64,000 nucleotides of DNA, taken from NCBI RefSeq assembly GCF_020080045.1, contig NZ_CP083452.1, positions 253,001 through 317,000 of the forward strand, given 5' to 3'. The stretch comes from Comamonas odontotermitis (GTDB lineage: Bacteria; Pseudomonadota; Gammaproteobacteria; Burkholderiales; Burkholderiaceae_C). A model generated the notes under the pieces. It was not told the DNA's origin. It did no database searches and saw only the letters and a program-made list of their open reading frames with translations. The translations under genes and the position numbers were made by a program. Shown piece by piece: positions 8,802 through 18,288 of the stretch; position 1 is the stretch's first letter, and each line of letters begins with the position of its first letter.

Positions 8802-9815
8802 TCAGGCGGCCGCCAGTTCGGCCACGGCGGGTTGCGCCTTGGCAATCAGCTCTATCGATGCCAGGCGCTCTTCAAAAAATGGAACCGGCGTGTCGATGAC
8901 GAATTCATCGATGCCGTGTTGCTGGTGCAAGGCAGTCAGCGCCTCGTGCACGTCGTCGGCGGTGCCCGCAATGACATGGGGGCGTGTTTCTTCCAGTCGG
9001 TAATCGCTGATTCCGGCTTGCTGCGCAAACTCTGCGGCGGCTTCGCGGCTTTGCAGGTTGAAGCTCTGGCCGGTGGGCAAATGCAGCTTGAAGATGCGCA
9101 CGTTCGCAACCAACGCTTCAGCCTTGGCACGGTCATTGGCAGCAAAGGCATAGACGGCCATCGATGGAGCATGGCCGCTGCTCTTGCGGTAGGTGGCCGT
9201 GGTGCTGGCAAGCAAGGCAGGGTCATCGTTGAAGTGCCCTGCATAGGAAAAGCCCCAGCCCAGGTGCGATGCCAGCTGTGCGCTGTCGGGAGAGGCCCCG
9301 AGCAGCACGCATTGCGGCAAGGTGCCAGGTGTGGGTAGCGCGCGCGAGGCGGCCAACGGGTGCCCGGCGGGCAAGTCGTCGCGCAGAAAGCCGTTCAGAT
9401 CGCTGAGCAGGCTGTCGAAGTTGAATGGCTGTGATTGGTCGTGGCGCGCTTGCAACGCGCGTGTGGACTGCGGCAGACCGCCGGGCGCCTTGCCAATACC
9501 CAGGTCCACCCGGCCCGGCGCCAGTGCCGACAGCAGCTTGAACACCTCGGCCACTTTGTAGGGGCTGTAGTGCTGCAGCATGACGCCGCCTGAGCCGATG
9601 CGGATGCGCCTGGTATGCGCCAGCAGCCAGGCGACCAGGATTTCGGGGGCGGAGCCCGCCACCTGGGGGTTGCCGTGGTGCTCTGCCACCCAGAAGCGGT
9701 GGTAGCCCAGCGCTTCGGCGCGCTGTGCCATGGCCAGGGTGGAGCGAAGCGCCAAGGCGGCGGTGGCGCCCGGCGGAATGGGGCTTTTGTCGAGCAGCGA
9801 GAGGCGGTAGGTCAT
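8802..9815 (-). CDS. LLM-class flavin-dependent oxidoreductase (MsnO8-like), first gene of operon
   Basis: A 337-residue luciferase-like monooxygenase. Visible family blocks are 'LSLLDKSPIPPG' at the start, 'AEALGYHRFWVAEHHG' (the conserved AEHH), 'IRIGSGGVMLQHYSPYKVAEVFKLLSALAPGRVDLGIG', and 'VIAGTADDVHEAL' near the C-terminus. It is unlike the other two LLM genes here, so the operon has three separate LLM subfamilies. It leads the operon, 20 bp ahead of the NtaA-family gene. The substrate cannot be read from the sequence; a sulfide or sulfonate-like compound fits the neighbours. Confidence 0.88.
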   Translation of the reverse strand: MTYRLSLLDKSPIPPGATAALALRSTLAMAQRAEALGYHRFWVAEHHGNPQVAGSAPEILVAWLLAHTRRIRIGSGGVMLQHYSPYKVAEVFKLLSALAPGRVDLGIGKAPGGLPQSTRALQARHDQSQPFNFDSLLSDLNGFLRDDLPAGHPLAASRALPTPGTLPQCVLLGASPDSAQLASHLGWGFSYAGHFNDDPALLASTTATYRKSSGHAPSMAVYAFAANDRAKAEALVANVRIFKLHLPTGQSFNLQSREAAAEFAQQAGISDYRLEETRPHVIAGTADDVHEALTALHQQHGIDEFVIDTPVPFFEERLASIELIAKAQPAVAELAAA

Positions 9816-10011
9816 GAAAAAGTAGCGCTAGGCTGGCAGCGGTGAATATGTCAAAAATAATATCTTTCAATATTCATTGCTGCTGCTACTTATTTGCAGA
9901 TGGTCATGCGTAAATCGATTTATATGTTGGAGCTGAGTAGTTCTTGGTATTTGATTATTTGTTGAGGTTTTATGCGATTGGTGATGGGTTCTTGATAATG
10001 CGTGCCCATAG
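9816..10011 (-). promoter_or_regulatory. Probable promoter region of the minus-strand monooxygenase/transporter operon
   Basis: An AT-rich stretch with no gene, lying between the operon's first start codon and the terminator of the FMN-reductase gene. It contrasts sharply with the GC-rich coding DNA on both sides. On the minus strand a weak TTGAAA/TATTCA pair lies close to the gene. No confident sigma-70 box or named operator was recognised. A LysR-type sulfur regulator would be a reasonable expectation from the gene content, but its site is not visible. Confidence 0.35.
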
Positions 10012-10046
10012 AAAAAGCCTTGAGCATTGGCTGCTCAAGGCTTTTC
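10012..10046 (-). terminator. Intrinsic terminator after the FMN-reductase gene
   Basis: A perfect 14-bp inverted repeat (10013-10026 pairing with 10032-10045, loop of five) with an A/T run on each side. On the minus strand it ends in five Ts, so it should stop transcription of the FMN-reductase gene; it may also work on the plus strand. It separates that gene from the monooxygenase operon. Confidence 0.88.
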
Positions 10047-10067
10047 GGGAAGACTCTGGTGGGGGCT

Positions 10068-10637
10068 TTATGCCGCTGCGGGTGTTTGGTCTCTGGCGGC
10101 GCTGTAGATGTAGGGCCGTGCCTGGGTCAGCAGGGTAAGAGACTCATCAAGGCGGGCGTGGATGTCGTGGGCTATCTGGTAGCCGCCCAAGGTCTGGGCG
10201 GTGATCTGCGCATCGGTGGCATACACACTAGGCAACACCAATCGCGGGCCCATGGACTGCAGTACTGGGCGCAGCGCATAGTCGAGTGCAAGCATGTGGT
10301 GGGGGCTGCCACCTGATGCCAGCGGTAGAACAGCTTTGTCTCTCAGCCCGTATTGCGGCAGCAGATCCAGAAAGGCCTTGAGCAGGCCGCTGTAGGCCGC
10401 TTTGTAGATGGGCGTGGCAATGACCAGTGCATCGGCTTTATCTACCGCAGCAATGGCCTGGGCCAGGATGGCGTTGTTCCAGTCGGCGTGCAGCAGGCTT
10501 TGCGGGGGCAGATCGCGGATGGACAGTGACGAGGCTTGGATGCCCGCCATGCTTTTGAGCCTTTCGCCGAAGCTTGCCAATAATGCGGCTGAGCGGGAAG
10601 GAAGTGTCGGACTGCTGCTGATCAGGAGGATATTCAT
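10068..10637 (-). CDS. NADPH-dependent FMN reductase, SsuE/MsuE type
   Basis: An 189-residue flavodoxin-fold reductase supplying FMNH2. The flavin-phosphate loop 'ISSSPTLPSRSAALL' at the N-terminus, 'ADALVIATPIYKAAYSGLLKAFLDLLP' and 'VLPLASGGSPHHMLALDYALRPVL' match SsuE block by block. The start at 10637 is chosen by homology; no strong ribosome site is seen, and the frame is open 18 codons further upstream. It lies between the MarR gene and the monooxygenase operon on the same strand and has its own terminator. It is the obvious reductase partner of the three LLM/NtaA enzymes. Confidence 0.9.
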   Translation of the reverse strand: MNILLISSSPTLPSRSAALLASFGERLKSMAGIQASSLSIRDLPPQSLLHADWNNAILAQAIAAVDKADALVIATPIYKAAYSGLLKAFLDLLPQYGLRDKAVLPLASGGSPHHMLALDYALRPVLQSMGPRLVLPSVYATDAQITAQTLGGYQIAHDIHARLDESLTLLTQARPYIYSAARDQTPAAA

Positions 10638-10808
10638 GCCGATATTGTCATGGGCACCCATTTGATGGTGAATGCCCATGTTGAGAATCAATATGAAATA
10701 TTCTGAGAGGCTTGCCAGCCAAACGCAACGAAGCTTATTGCATATCTAATGGCGAAAAATGCGTATACCGGGCAATATTTCGAAAATGAGCGATTGCCAG
10801 GGCACCTA

Positions 10809-11336
10809 TCAGTTGGAAGAGGCGAGGCCATCTGTCTGTGCCAGGGTCTGGCGTAGTTTGCCGAGCTGGTCATACAGGTCGCGCGCTGCTTGCGTGCCCA
10901 GCGGGGCCAGCAGCTGATCGAGCCACTGCTCATGGGCTTGCGCCATGGCGCTGAAGTGTTTTTTTCCGTCGCGCGTCATGCGCACGATCATGGCACGCCG
11001 GTCATCGCCATCCGCCACTCTTTCCACCCAGCCCTCGGCCACAAGCTGGTCGGTCAGGCCCGTGATGTTGCCGCCGGTCACCATCAGGTATTCCGACAAG
11101 GTGCTCATGCGCAGGCCTTTGGGAAAGCGGCTGAGCTGCGCCAGGTAGTCAAAGCGCGGCAAGGTGGTGCCGAACTGCGTGCGCAGGTTGCTGCGGATCA
11201 CTTGCTCTATCTGGGTGCTGCAGGTGAGCAGACGCAGCCACAGGCGTACGGCCTGGTGGTCGTCGTGTGACAGACCGGCTTCGCGCCCGGGCGCATCGGT
11301 AGCAGCAATCGAATGCATATCTGGAATGGCGGCCAT
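10809..11336 (-). CDS. MarR-family transcriptional regulator of the aromatic-CoA operon
   Basis: A 175-residue winged-helix repressor. The DNA-binding region is 'MSTLSEYLMVTGGNITGLTDQLVAEGWVER' (about 77-106), followed by the wing 'ADGDDRRAMIVRMTRDG', the classic MarR D-x-R-(A/S) turn, and a dimerising C-terminal helix. The start at 11336 begins 'MAAIPDMHS'; a much longer open frame upstream is only the antisense of the monooxygenase gene. It is divergent from the degradation operon across 114 bp, the usual place for an autoregulated operator. MarR repressors of aromatic pathways (BadR, CouR types) commonly sense the aryl-CoA thioester. Confidence 0.9.
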   Translation of the reverse strand: MAAIPDMHSIAATDAPGREAGLSHDDHQAVRLWLRLLTCSTQIEQVIRSNLRTQFGTTLPRFDYLAQLSRFPKGLRMSTLSEYLMVTGGNITGLTDQLVAEGWVERVADGDDRRAMIVRMTRDGKKHFSAMAQAHEQWLDQLLAPLGTQAARDLYDQLGKLRQTLAQTDGLASSN

Positions 11337-11450
11337 AGGGATATCGTGCCTCAACGCGGGTACAGGAGACTCAGGGTTACTTCGTATTCTATTCAAATAT
11401 TCATTCATAAATAATTTAGACATAAAGCAATTTGAAGGAGCTCGGTCGCA
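11337..11450 (+). promoter_or_regulatory. Divergent promoter/operator region between marR and the aromatic-CoA operon
   Basis: A 114-bp intergenic segment with a strongly AT-rich core (about 11380-11435) containing repeated ATTC units. It is the likely MarR operator and holds promoters in both directions. AAGGAG at 11434-11439 is the ribosome site of the monooxygenase gene. No clean palindrome could be assigned by eye. Confidence 0.55.
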
Positions 11451-13805
11451 ATGAAAATTGTCTGCATCGGTGGCGGTCCCGCAGGTTTGTACTTTGCACT
11501 GCTGATGAAGCAGATGGACGCTTCGCACGACGTGACCGTCGTGGAACGCAACAAGCCCTACGACACCTTTGGCTGGGGCGTGGTGTTCTCCGACGCGACC
11601 ATGGACAACATGCGCGAATGGGATCCGGCTACGGCTGCGCAGATCGAGGAGGCCTTCAACCATTGGGACGATATCGAGCTGCTGTTCAAGGGCCGCAGAA
11701 TCCGATCGGGCGGCCACGGCTTTGTGGGTATTGGCCGCAAGCACCTGCTCAACATCTTGCAGGCGCGCTGTGAGCAACTGGGCGTGAAGCTGGTGTTCGA
11801 GACCGATGTGCAGTCCGATGAAGACTATCCCGATGCCGACCTCATCATCGCCAGCGACGGTGTGAACTCGCGCATCCGCACCCGATATGCCGACACCTTC
11901 CGACCCGATATCGTCACGCGTCCCAACCGTTTCATCTGGCTGGGCACGAACAAGGTCTACGAGGCCTTCACCTTCGATTTCGTGCGCACCGCGCATGGCT
12001 GGTTCCAGGCGCACATCTACAAGTTCGACGACAAGACTTCGACCTTCATCGTCGAGACCACCGAAGACACCTGGAAAGCCAGTGGTCTCGATACGGCTGA
12101 TCAGCAGCAATCCATCGACTTCTGTGAAAAGCTCTTTGCAGACAATCTGCAGGGCGAGAAGCTGATGACCAATGCGCGCCATCTGCGTGGCTCGGCGTGG
12201 ATCAACTTCCAGCGCGTGGTGTGCGACCAGTGGTGGCTCCAGAATGCCAAGGGCAGTCATGTGGTGCTGATGGGCGATGCCGTGCACACGGCGCACTTTG
12301 CCATTGGCTCGGGCACCAAGCTGGCGATTGAAGACGCGATCGAGCTGGCGCGCCAGTTCAAGACCCTGGGCGCTGCGCCGTCGCGCATCCCCGAAGTGCT
12401 CGCGGCCTACCAGGAGGCGCGCCGCGTGGAGACACTGCGCATCCAGAACGCAGCCTGGAACGCGATGGAGTGGTTCGAGGCCTGTGGCCGCCGCTACTGC
12501 GACCAGTTCGAGCCCGAGCAGTTCATGTACTCCATGCTCACGCGCAGCCAGCGCATCAGCCACGAGAATCTGCGCTTGCGCGACGCGGCGTGGCTGGGTG
12601 GCTATGAGCGGTGGCTGGCGGAGAAGAACGGCGTGCACATCAATGCCGACAAGGGGGGCAAGGCGCCGCCGCCGATGTTTCTGCCTTATACGCTGCGCGG
12701 TCTCACGCTCAAGAACCGTATCGTGGTCTCCCCCATGGCGCAGTATTCGGCCGTGGATGGCGTGCCCGGCGATTACCACCTGGTGCACCTGGGGGCGCGT
12801 GCCATGGGCGGCGCAGGGCTGGTGTTTGCCGAGATGGCCTGCGTCAGCCCCGAGGGTCGCATCACCCCCGGCTGCCCCGGTACCTACAGCGAGGCACAGA
12901 AAGTGGCCTGGAAGCGCATTGCCGACTGGATCCATGCCAATACCGATGCCAGGTTCGCCATGCAGATCGGCCATGCGGGCGCCAAGGCATCGACACGCCT
13001 GGCCTGGGATGGTACTGATCTGCCGCTGTCTGAGGGCAACTGGCCCATCCTCTCTGCCTCGCCGCAGCAATACCTGGACGGCGTGAGCCAGATATCCCGG
13101 CAGATGACGCGAGCGGACATGGACGAAGTCAAAGCCCAGTTCGTGCATGGCGCGCAGATGGCGGCTGATATTGGTGCCGACTGGCTGGAGCTGCACTGCG
13201 CCCACGGGTACCTGCTCTCCAGTTTCATCTCGCCACTGACCAATCACCGCGACGACGAATATGGAGGCAGTCTGGAAAACCGGCTGCGCTATCCGCTCGA
13301 GGTTTTCCGCGCGGTGCGCGCCGTCTGGCCCGAGGACCGGCCGATGTCCGTGCGTATCTCGGCCCATGACTGGGTACCGGGCGGCATCACGCCCGAAGAC
13401 GCGGTGGAAATTGCCAAGGCTTTCAAGGCTGCAGGTGCGGATCTGATCGACTGCTCGTCGGGCCAGGTCAGCAAGCAGGAAAAGCCGGTGTATGGCCGCA
13501 TGTTCCAGACGCCATTCGCCGATCGTATCCGCCAGGAGGCAGGCATTGCCACCATGGCCGTGGGCGCGATCAGCGAGGCAGACCATGCCAACTCCATCAT
13601 CGCGGCGGGCCGCGCTGATCTGTGCGCGGTGGCCCGACCGCACCTGGCCAACCCGGCCTGGACGCTGACCGAGGCGGCGAGGATCGGCTACACCGCCATT
13701 GCCTGGCCCAAGCCGTACTTTCAGGGCAAACGCCAGATGGAAACCCTGTTCGAGCGCGAGAAGGCACAGCAAGCCGCCGCGTTGGCTCCAGCCGGGGGGC
13801 ACTGA
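11451..13805 (+). CDS. Fused aryl-CoA monooxygenase/reductase (2-aminobenzoyl-CoA monooxygenase/reductase or salicylyl-CoA 5-hydroxylase type)
   Basis: A 784-residue two-domain flavoenzyme. Residues 1 to about 390 are an FAD aromatic hydroxylase with the dinucleotide loop '[13 protein letters not shown]' at 6-18 and the second FAD motif '[19 protein letters not shown]' near 274. Residues about 405-780 are an old-yellow-enzyme NADH:flavin oxidoreductase ('[23 protein letters not shown]', '[19 protein letters not shown]'). This architecture is that of 2-aminobenzoyl-CoA monooxygenase/reductase of Azoarcus, which hydroxylates C5 and then reduces the ring, and of salicylyl-CoA 5-hydroxylase. The following beta-oxidation-like genes favour the reductive, anthranilate-type route. 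Confidence 0.92.
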   Translation: MKIVCIGGGPAGLYFALLMKQMDASHDVTVVERNKPYDTFGWGVVFSDATMDNMREWDPATAAQIEEAFNHWDDIELLFKGRRIRSGGHGFVGIGRKHLLNILQARCEQLGVKLVFETDVQSDEDYPDADLIIASDGVNSRIRTRYADTFRPDIVTRPNRFIWLGTNKVYEAFTFDFVRTAHGWFQAHIYKFDDKTSTFIVETTEDTWKASGLDTADQQQSIDFCEKLFADNLQGEKLMTNARHLRGSAWINFQRVVCDQWWLQNAKGSHVVLMGDAVHTAHFAIGSGTKLAIEDAIELARQFKTLGAAPSRIPEVLAAYQEARRVETLRIQNAAWNAMEWFEACGRRYCDQFEPEQFMYSMLTRSQRISHENLRLRDAAWLGGYERWLAEKNGVHINADKGGKAPPPMFLPYTLRGLTLKNRIVVSPMAQYSAVDGVPGDYHLVHLGARAMGGAGLVFAEMACVSPEGRITPGCPGTYSEAQKVAWKRIADWIHANTDARFAMQIGHAGAKASTRLAWDGTDLPLSEGNWPILSASPQQYLDGVSQISRQMTRADMDEVKAQFVHGAQMAADIGADWLELHCAHGYLLSSFISPLTNHRDDEYGGSLENRLRYPLEVFRAVRAVWPEDRPMSVRISAHDWVPGGITPEDAVEIAKAFKAAGADLIDCSSGQVSKQEKPVYGRMFQTPFADRIRQEAGIATMAVGAISEADHANSIIAAGRADLCAVARPHLANPAWTLTEAARIGYTAIAWPKPYFQGKRQMETLFEREKAQQAAALAPAGGH

Positions 13806-13806
13806 G

Positions 13807-14577
13807 ATGAGCGGTGATCTGAGCGATCAACACGCGTTGGTGACCGGCGCGGGCCAGGGTATTGGCGAGGCGATTGCGCGGCAATTGCTGGCGCGCGGTG
13901 CCAGGGTTACGGTGCTGGGGCGCAGGGCCGAGCCGCTGCGCAAGCTTGTGGATGAATTCCCCGGGCAATGCCGCATGGAGCTGGCTGACGTTGCCCAGGA
14001 GTCCGAAGTAAAGACGGCTTTTGCACAGGCAGTGCATGCGCAAGGCGCTATCAATATCCTTGTAAACAACGCGGGTCAGGCGCAGAGCGCTCCATTCATG
14101 AAGGTGGATGCGGCGCTGTGGCAGCGCATGCTGGCCGTCAACCTGACGGGTGCCATGCTGTGCATGCAGCAAGTGCTGCCCGCGATGGTGGCAGCGGGCT
14201 ATGGGCGCATCGTCAATGTGGCGAGCACGGCGGGGCTGGCGGGCTACGCCTATGTGGCCGCGTACTGTGCAGCCAAGCACGGCGTGGTGGGGTTGACCCG
14301 CTCGCTGGCGCTGGAGTTTGCCACCAAGGGCGTGACCGTCAATGCGGTCTGTCCCGGCTATACCGAGACCGAAATCGTGCGCGAGAGCATTGCGCGCGTG
14401 GTGGAAAAGACCGGCCGTACGCCCGAGCAGGCAATGGCTGAATTCGTCAAAAGCAACCCCCAGGGCAGGCTGGTGCAGCCGCAGGAAGTGGCCGACGCCG
14501 TGCTGTGGCTGTGCGGCCCGGGCGCTGGCGCCGTCACCGGCCAGGCCATTGCGGTGGCTGGCGGCGAAGTGATGTGA
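13807..14577 (+). CDS. SDR-family 3-hydroxyacyl-CoA dehydrogenase-like oxidoreductase
   Basis: A 256-residue classical short-chain dehydrogenase. The NAD(P) loop 'VTGAGQGIGEAIARQL' starts near residue 12. 'NILVNNAGQAQS', the catalytic 'VASTAGLAGYAYVAAYCAAKHGVVG' (Ser, YxxxK) and 'VTVNAVCPGYTETE' follow. The ATG at 13807 begins one base after the upstream stop. Placed after the ring monooxygenase/reductase, it probably oxidises a hydroxyacyl-CoA formed during ring cleavage or beta-oxidation of the alicyclic intermediate. The exact substrate is inferred from the operon. Confidence 0.9.
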   Translation: MSGDLSDQHALVTGAGQGIGEAIARQLLARGARVTVLGRRAEPLRKLVDEFPGQCRMELADVAQESEVKTAFAQAVHAQGAINILVNNAGQAQSAPFMKVDAALWQRMLAVNLTGAMLCMQQVLPAMVAAGYGRIVNVASTAGLAGYAYVAAYCAAKHGVVGLTRSLALEFATKGVTVNAVCPGYTETEIVRESIARVVEKTGRTPEQAMAEFVKSNPQGRLVQPQEVADAVLWLCGPGAGAVTGQAIAVAGGEVM

Positions 14578-14589
14578 ATGGAGACCAAG

Positions 14590-15444
14590 ATGAGTGAATA
14601 CACAATCGATCCCGCCCTGGTGGCGGGCAATCACCAGCAACTGGCGGGCTACCAGGCTCAGCACTTTCTGTGGCAGGTGGAAGGCGGCGTCGCCACGATC
14701 ACGCTCAACCGCGCCGAGCGCAAGAACCCGCTGACCTTTGAGTCCTATGCCGAGCTGCGCGATCTGTTCCACAACCTCAAATGGGCGCAGGATGTCAAGG
14801 CGGTGGTGCTGGTAGGGGCGGGCGGCAACTTCTGCTCGGGCGGTGATGTGCACGAGATCATCGGCCCGTTGGTGCAGCTCAAGGCGCCTGAACTTTTGAT
14901 GTTCACCCGCATGACGGGCGAGCTGGTCAACACCATGCGCGCCTGCCCGCAGCCCATTGTTGCTGCCGTCGATGGTGTCTGCGCCGGTGCGGGCGCCATC
15001 ATGGCGATGGCTTCTGACATGCGCCTGGGCACGGCGCGCAGCAAGACGGCCTTTCTCTTCAACCGCGTGGGTCTGGCGGGCTGCGACATGGGCGCCTGCG
15101 CCATCCTGCCGCGCCTCATCGGCCAGGGCCGGGCGAGCGAGCTGCTCTATACGGGCCGCAGCCTGGGCGGCGAAGAGGGTGAGCGCTGGGGTTTCTTCAA
15201 CCGCCTGTGCGAACCCGATGCCTTGCTGGAGCAGGCGCACAGGCTGGCCAGCGATCTGGCTGCCGGCCCGACCTTTGCCAATGGCATCACCAAGACCATG
15301 CTGCACCAGGAATGGGCGATGACGGTGGAGCAGGCCATTGAGGCCGAAGCCCAGGCGCAGGCTCTTTGCATGCTGACCGAAGATTTCTCGCGCGCCTACC
15401 ATGCGTTCGTCGCCAAGCAAAAGCCGCAATTCCAAGGAAACTGA
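14590..15444 (+). CDS. Enoyl-CoA hydratase/isomerase family protein
   Basis: A 284-residue crotonase. The start at 14590 is supported by GGAG six bases upstream; an in-frame ATG at 14578 directly abuts the SDR stop and is less likely. Crotonase signatures are '[17 protein letters not shown]', the oxyanion-hole segment '[18 protein letters not shown]' and '[23 protein letters not shown]'. It is expected to hydrate or hydrolytically open a CoA-bound alicyclic intermediate downstream of the monooxygenase. The next gene starts one base after its stop. Confidence 0.9.
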   Translation: MSEYTIDPALVAGNHQQLAGYQAQHFLWQVEGGVATITLNRAERKNPLTFESYAELRDLFHNLKWAQDVKAVVLVGAGGNFCSGGDVHEIIGPLVQLKAPELLMFTRMTGELVNTMRACPQPIVAAVDGVCAGAGAIMAMASDMRLGTARSKTAFLFNRVGLAGCDMGACAILPRLIGQGRASELLYTGRSLGGEEGERWGFFNRLCEPDALLEQAHRLASDLAAGPTFANGITKTMLHQEWAMTVEQAIEAEAQAQALCMLTEDFSRAYHAFVAKQKPQFQGN

Positions 15445-15445
15445 C

Positions 15446-16612
15446 ATGGCAGACAGCAGCTATCTGAAGTGGCCTTTCTTTGAGGCCCGCCACGCACAAC
15501 TGGCGCAGGGGTTGGATGCCTGGGCGGCCCGGCATGCAGCGCATGTGCACAGCAGCGACACCGATGGCGATTGCCGCCAGCTGGTCAAGGCTCTGGGCGC
15601 TGGTGGCTGGCTGCGCCATGCGGTGGCAGGGGCAGAGCACGGCGGCGCGGGCCCACAAATTGACACGCGCGCTATCTGCCTGATCCGCGAAACACTGGCG
15701 CGCCACAATGGGCTGGCCGACTTTGCTTTCGCCATGCAGGGCCTGGGCTCCGGCGCCATCAGCCTGGCTGGCACGCCAGACCAGAAGCAGCGCTACCTGG
15801 GCAAAGTGGCGGCGGGCGAGGCGATTGCGGCGTTTGCACTGTCCGAGCCCGAGGCTGGATCGGATGTGGCGGCCATGGCCTGCGAGGCACGGCTCGATGG
15901 CGACCACTACGTAGTCAACGGCGAGAAGACCTGGATATCCAACGGCGGTATCGCAGACTTCTATGTGGTGTTTGTGCGCACGGGCGAGGCGCCAGGTTCG
16001 CGCGGCATCTCGGCGCTGATCGTCGATGCGGGTATGCCGGGTTTCGAGATCGCCGAGCGCATCGACGTGATCGCGCCGCACCCACTGGCGCGGCTGAAGT
16101 TCACCGATTGCCGGGTACCTGTGGCCCAGCGCGTGGGCGCGGGCGGCGAAGGCTTCAAGGTGGCCATGCGCACGCTGGATGTATTCCGTACCTCGGTGGC
16201 CGCAGCCGCGCTGGGCTTTGCGCGCCGCGCGTTGGATGAGGCACTGCAACGCGCCACCACGCGCAAGATGTTTGGCGGCGTGCTGGCCGATTTTCAGCTC
16301 ACCCAGGCCAAGCTCGCGCAGATGGCTACGCAGATCGACAGCGCGGCCCTACTCACCTACCGCGCGGCCTGGCAGCGTGACCAGGGCGAGAACGTGACGC
16401 GCGAAGCCGCAATGGCCAAGATGACAGCCACCGAGAACGCGCAGCAGGTCATCGATGCGGCGGTGCAGATCTGGGGCGGGCTGGGCGTGGTCAGCGACCA
16501 GCCGGTGGAGCGGCTGTACCGCGAGATTCGTGCGCTGCGCATCTACGAAGGCGCGACCGAGGTGCAGCAGCTCATCATTGCACGCGAGCTGCTCAAGAGC
16601 GTACAGGCCTAG
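15446..16612 (+). CDS. Acyl-CoA dehydrogenase
   Basis: A 388-residue FAD acyl-CoA dehydrogenase. The start at 15446 has AAGGAA upstream; the frame runs open another 15 codons into the hydratase gene. Visible blocks are '[19 protein letters not shown]' and '[19 protein letters not shown]' (FAD/substrate-binding middle domain), then the C-terminal helical domain with '[42 protein letters not shown]'-type sequence, which contains the catalytic glutamate region (IYEGATE). It probably oxidises the CoA ester of the reduced ring or its ring-opened product, passing electrons to ETF. Confidence 0.92.
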   Translation: MADSSYLKWPFFEARHAQLAQGLDAWAARHAAHVHSSDTDGDCRQLVKALGAGGWLRHAVAGAEHGGAGPQIDTRAICLIRETLARHNGLADFAFAMQGLGSGAISLAGTPDQKQRYLGKVAAGEAIAAFALSEPEAGSDVAAMACEARLDGDHYVVNGEKTWISNGGIADFYVVFVRTGEAPGSRGISALIVDAGMPGFEIAERIDVIAPHPLARLKFTDCRVPVAQRVGAGGEGFKVAMRTLDVFRTSVAAAALGFARRALDEALQRATTRKMFGGVLADFQLTQAKLAQMATQIDSAALLTYRAAWQRDQGENVTREAAMAKMTATENAQQVIDAAVQIWGGLGVVSDQPVERLYREIRALRIYEGATEVQQLIIARELLKSVQA

Positions 16613-16623
16613 GAGACCAACCC

Positions 16624-18243
16624 ATGTCCCACACCGCCCATATCGATACTTTTGCTGCCGACAACCTGCCGCCTGCCGAGCTGCAGCCCGACTATGTGTT
16701 TGATCTGCCGGAGCTGCAGTTTCCCGAGCGGTTGAACTGTGCCGCCGAGCTGCTGGACCGCCATGTGAAAGAGGGGCGCGGCAACCGGCTGTGCATACAG
16801 GCCGAGGGCGTGCGCTGGAGCTATGCCGATTTGCAGGACAGAGCCAACCGCATCGCCCGTGTGCTGACCGGGGAGATGGGCCTGGTGCCTGGCAACCGTG
16901 TGTTGCTGTGCAGCCCCAACAACCCCATGTTGGTGGCCTGCTGGTTCGGGGTGATCAAGGCCGGTGGCATTGCGGTGGCAGCCATGCCCCTGCTGCGTGC
17001 CAAGGAACTGTCCACCATCGTGGATATCGCAAAGATCAGCCATGCGCTGTGCGATGATGCGCAGCGCGCCGAAGTGCTGGGGGCGCAGCAAAAGAGCCCG
17101 GCTCTGCAATCGATCCGTTTTTTCAATGTGCCGACCAGGGGGGCCGACTCCCTCGAAGTGCTCATGCAGCAGGTACCACCGGATTTCGATGCCGTGGATA
17201 CGGCGGCCACCGATACCTGCCTGCTGGGCTTCACCTCGGGCACCACGGGTGTGCCCAAGGCAACCATGCATTTCCACCGCGACGTGATGGCCATCTGCGC
17301 CTGCTGGCCGCAGAGCACATTGCGCGCCCATGCAGATGATGTGTTTGTTGGTAGTCCTCCGATTGCCTTCACCTTTGGCCTGGGCGGGCAGGTGCTGTTT
17401 CCGATGTCCATCGGTGCATCGATGGTACTGCTGGAGAAGGCGGGACCGGCACAGCTGGCGGAAGGCATAGAGCGCTTTGGCGCCACGGTGGTGTTCACGG
17501 CGCCCACGTCCTACCGCGTCATGGCCCAGCAGGGCGAGCGCATCCGCAACACCCGGCTGCGCAAATGTGTTTCGGCGGGCGAGGCACTGACGGCATCCAC
17601 GCGTGCATTGTGGAAGGATGCGACTGGCATCGAGATCATCGATGGCATTGGTTCCACCGAGATGCTGCACATCTTCATCTCGCACCGCGAGGAAGACGCA
17701 CGGCCCGGCGCCACGGGCAAGGCCGTGCCCGGCTACCATGCCAAGGTGGTGGACGAGCAGGGCAACGAGGTGCCACCCGGCACCGTGGGCCGGCTGGCCG
17801 TGCTGGGCCCCACGGGGTGCCGCTACCTGGCCGACAGCCGGCAGACCCAATATGTGCAGCGGGGCTGGAATCTCACGGGTGACGCCTACCTGATGGATGC
17901 CGACGGCTACTTCGTCTACCAGGCGCGTACCGACGACATGATCATCTCTGCGGGCTACAACATCGCAGCCCCCGAGGTGGAAGACGCGCTCATGGCCCAT
18001 GCGGCCGTCGCCGAATGCGCAGTGATTGGCGTGCCCGACAGCGAGCGTGGCCAGATCGTCAAGGCCTTTGTCGTGTTGCGTTCCGGGCACGCGGGGGACG
18101 AAGCCATGGCCAAGGAGCTGCAGGACTTCGTCAAGCGCACTGTTGCCCCCTATAAATACCCGCGTGCGGTGGCCTTTGTGGAGCAACTGCCGCGCACGGC
18201 TACGGGAAAACTACAACGGTTTCGGCTGCACAGCCCGGCATAG
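16624..18243 (+). CDS. Aryl-CoA ligase, 2-aminobenzoate/benzoate-CoA ligase family
   Basis: A 539-residue AMP-forming ligase that activates the aromatic acid. The P-loop-like A3 motif 'GFTSGTTGVPKATMHFHRD' lies near residues 201-219. Further motifs are 'TAPTSYRVM', 'DGIGSTEMLHIFISH', the hinge 'YQARTDDMIISAGYNIAAPEVEDAL' and the C-terminal catalytic lysine in 'LPRTATGKLQRF'. The benzoate-CoA ligase family typically has this length and these blocks. It supplies substrate to the monooxygenase/reductase encoded at the start of the operon and sits 11 bp after the acyl-CoA dehydrogenase gene. Confidence 0.92.
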   Translation: MSHTAHIDTFAADNLPPAELQPDYVFDLPELQFPERLNCAAELLDRHVKEGRGNRLCIQAEGVRWSYADLQDRANRIARVLTGEMGLVPGNRVLLCSPNNPMLVACWFGVIKAGGIAVAAMPLLRAKELSTIVDIAKISHALCDDAQRAEVLGAQQKSPALQSIRFFNVPTRGADSLEVLMQQVPPDFDAVDTAATDTCLLGFTSGTTGVPKATMHFHRDVMAICACWPQSTLRAHADDVFVGSPPIAFTFGLGGQVLFPMSIGASMVLLEKAGPAQLAEGIERFGATVVFTAPTSYRVMAQQGERIRNTRLRKCVSAGEALTASTRALWKDATGIEIIDGIGSTEMLHIFISHREEDARPGATGKAVPGYHAKVVDEQGNEVPPGTVGRLAVLGPTGCRYLADSRQTQYVQRGWNLTGDAYLMDADGYFVYQARTDDMIISAGYNIAAPEVEDALMAHAAVAECAVIGVPDSERGQIVKAFVVLRSGHAGDEAMAKELQDFVKRTVAPYKYPRAVAFVEQLPRTATGKLQRFRLHSPA

Positions 18244-18288
18244 TATCGGCTCGGTGAAATTTTCACGAACAGCAACGAGGAGAAAACC

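Noticed and set aside
11337..13802. A very long minus-strand open frame (about 830 codons) running upstream from the MarR gene
   Set aside because: It is antisense to the monooxygenase/reductase gene, whose two domains are clearly recognisable; only the terminal 175 codons of the frame (the MarR protein) show protein-like sequence.
13597..15447. A 616-codon minus-strand open frame opposite the SDR and hydratase genes
   Set aside because: It is antisense to two well-supported genes and has antisense-type composition.
16609..18186. A 525-codon minus-strand open frame
   Set aside because: Antisense to the aryl-CoA ligase gene, all of whose AMP-ligase motifs are intact.
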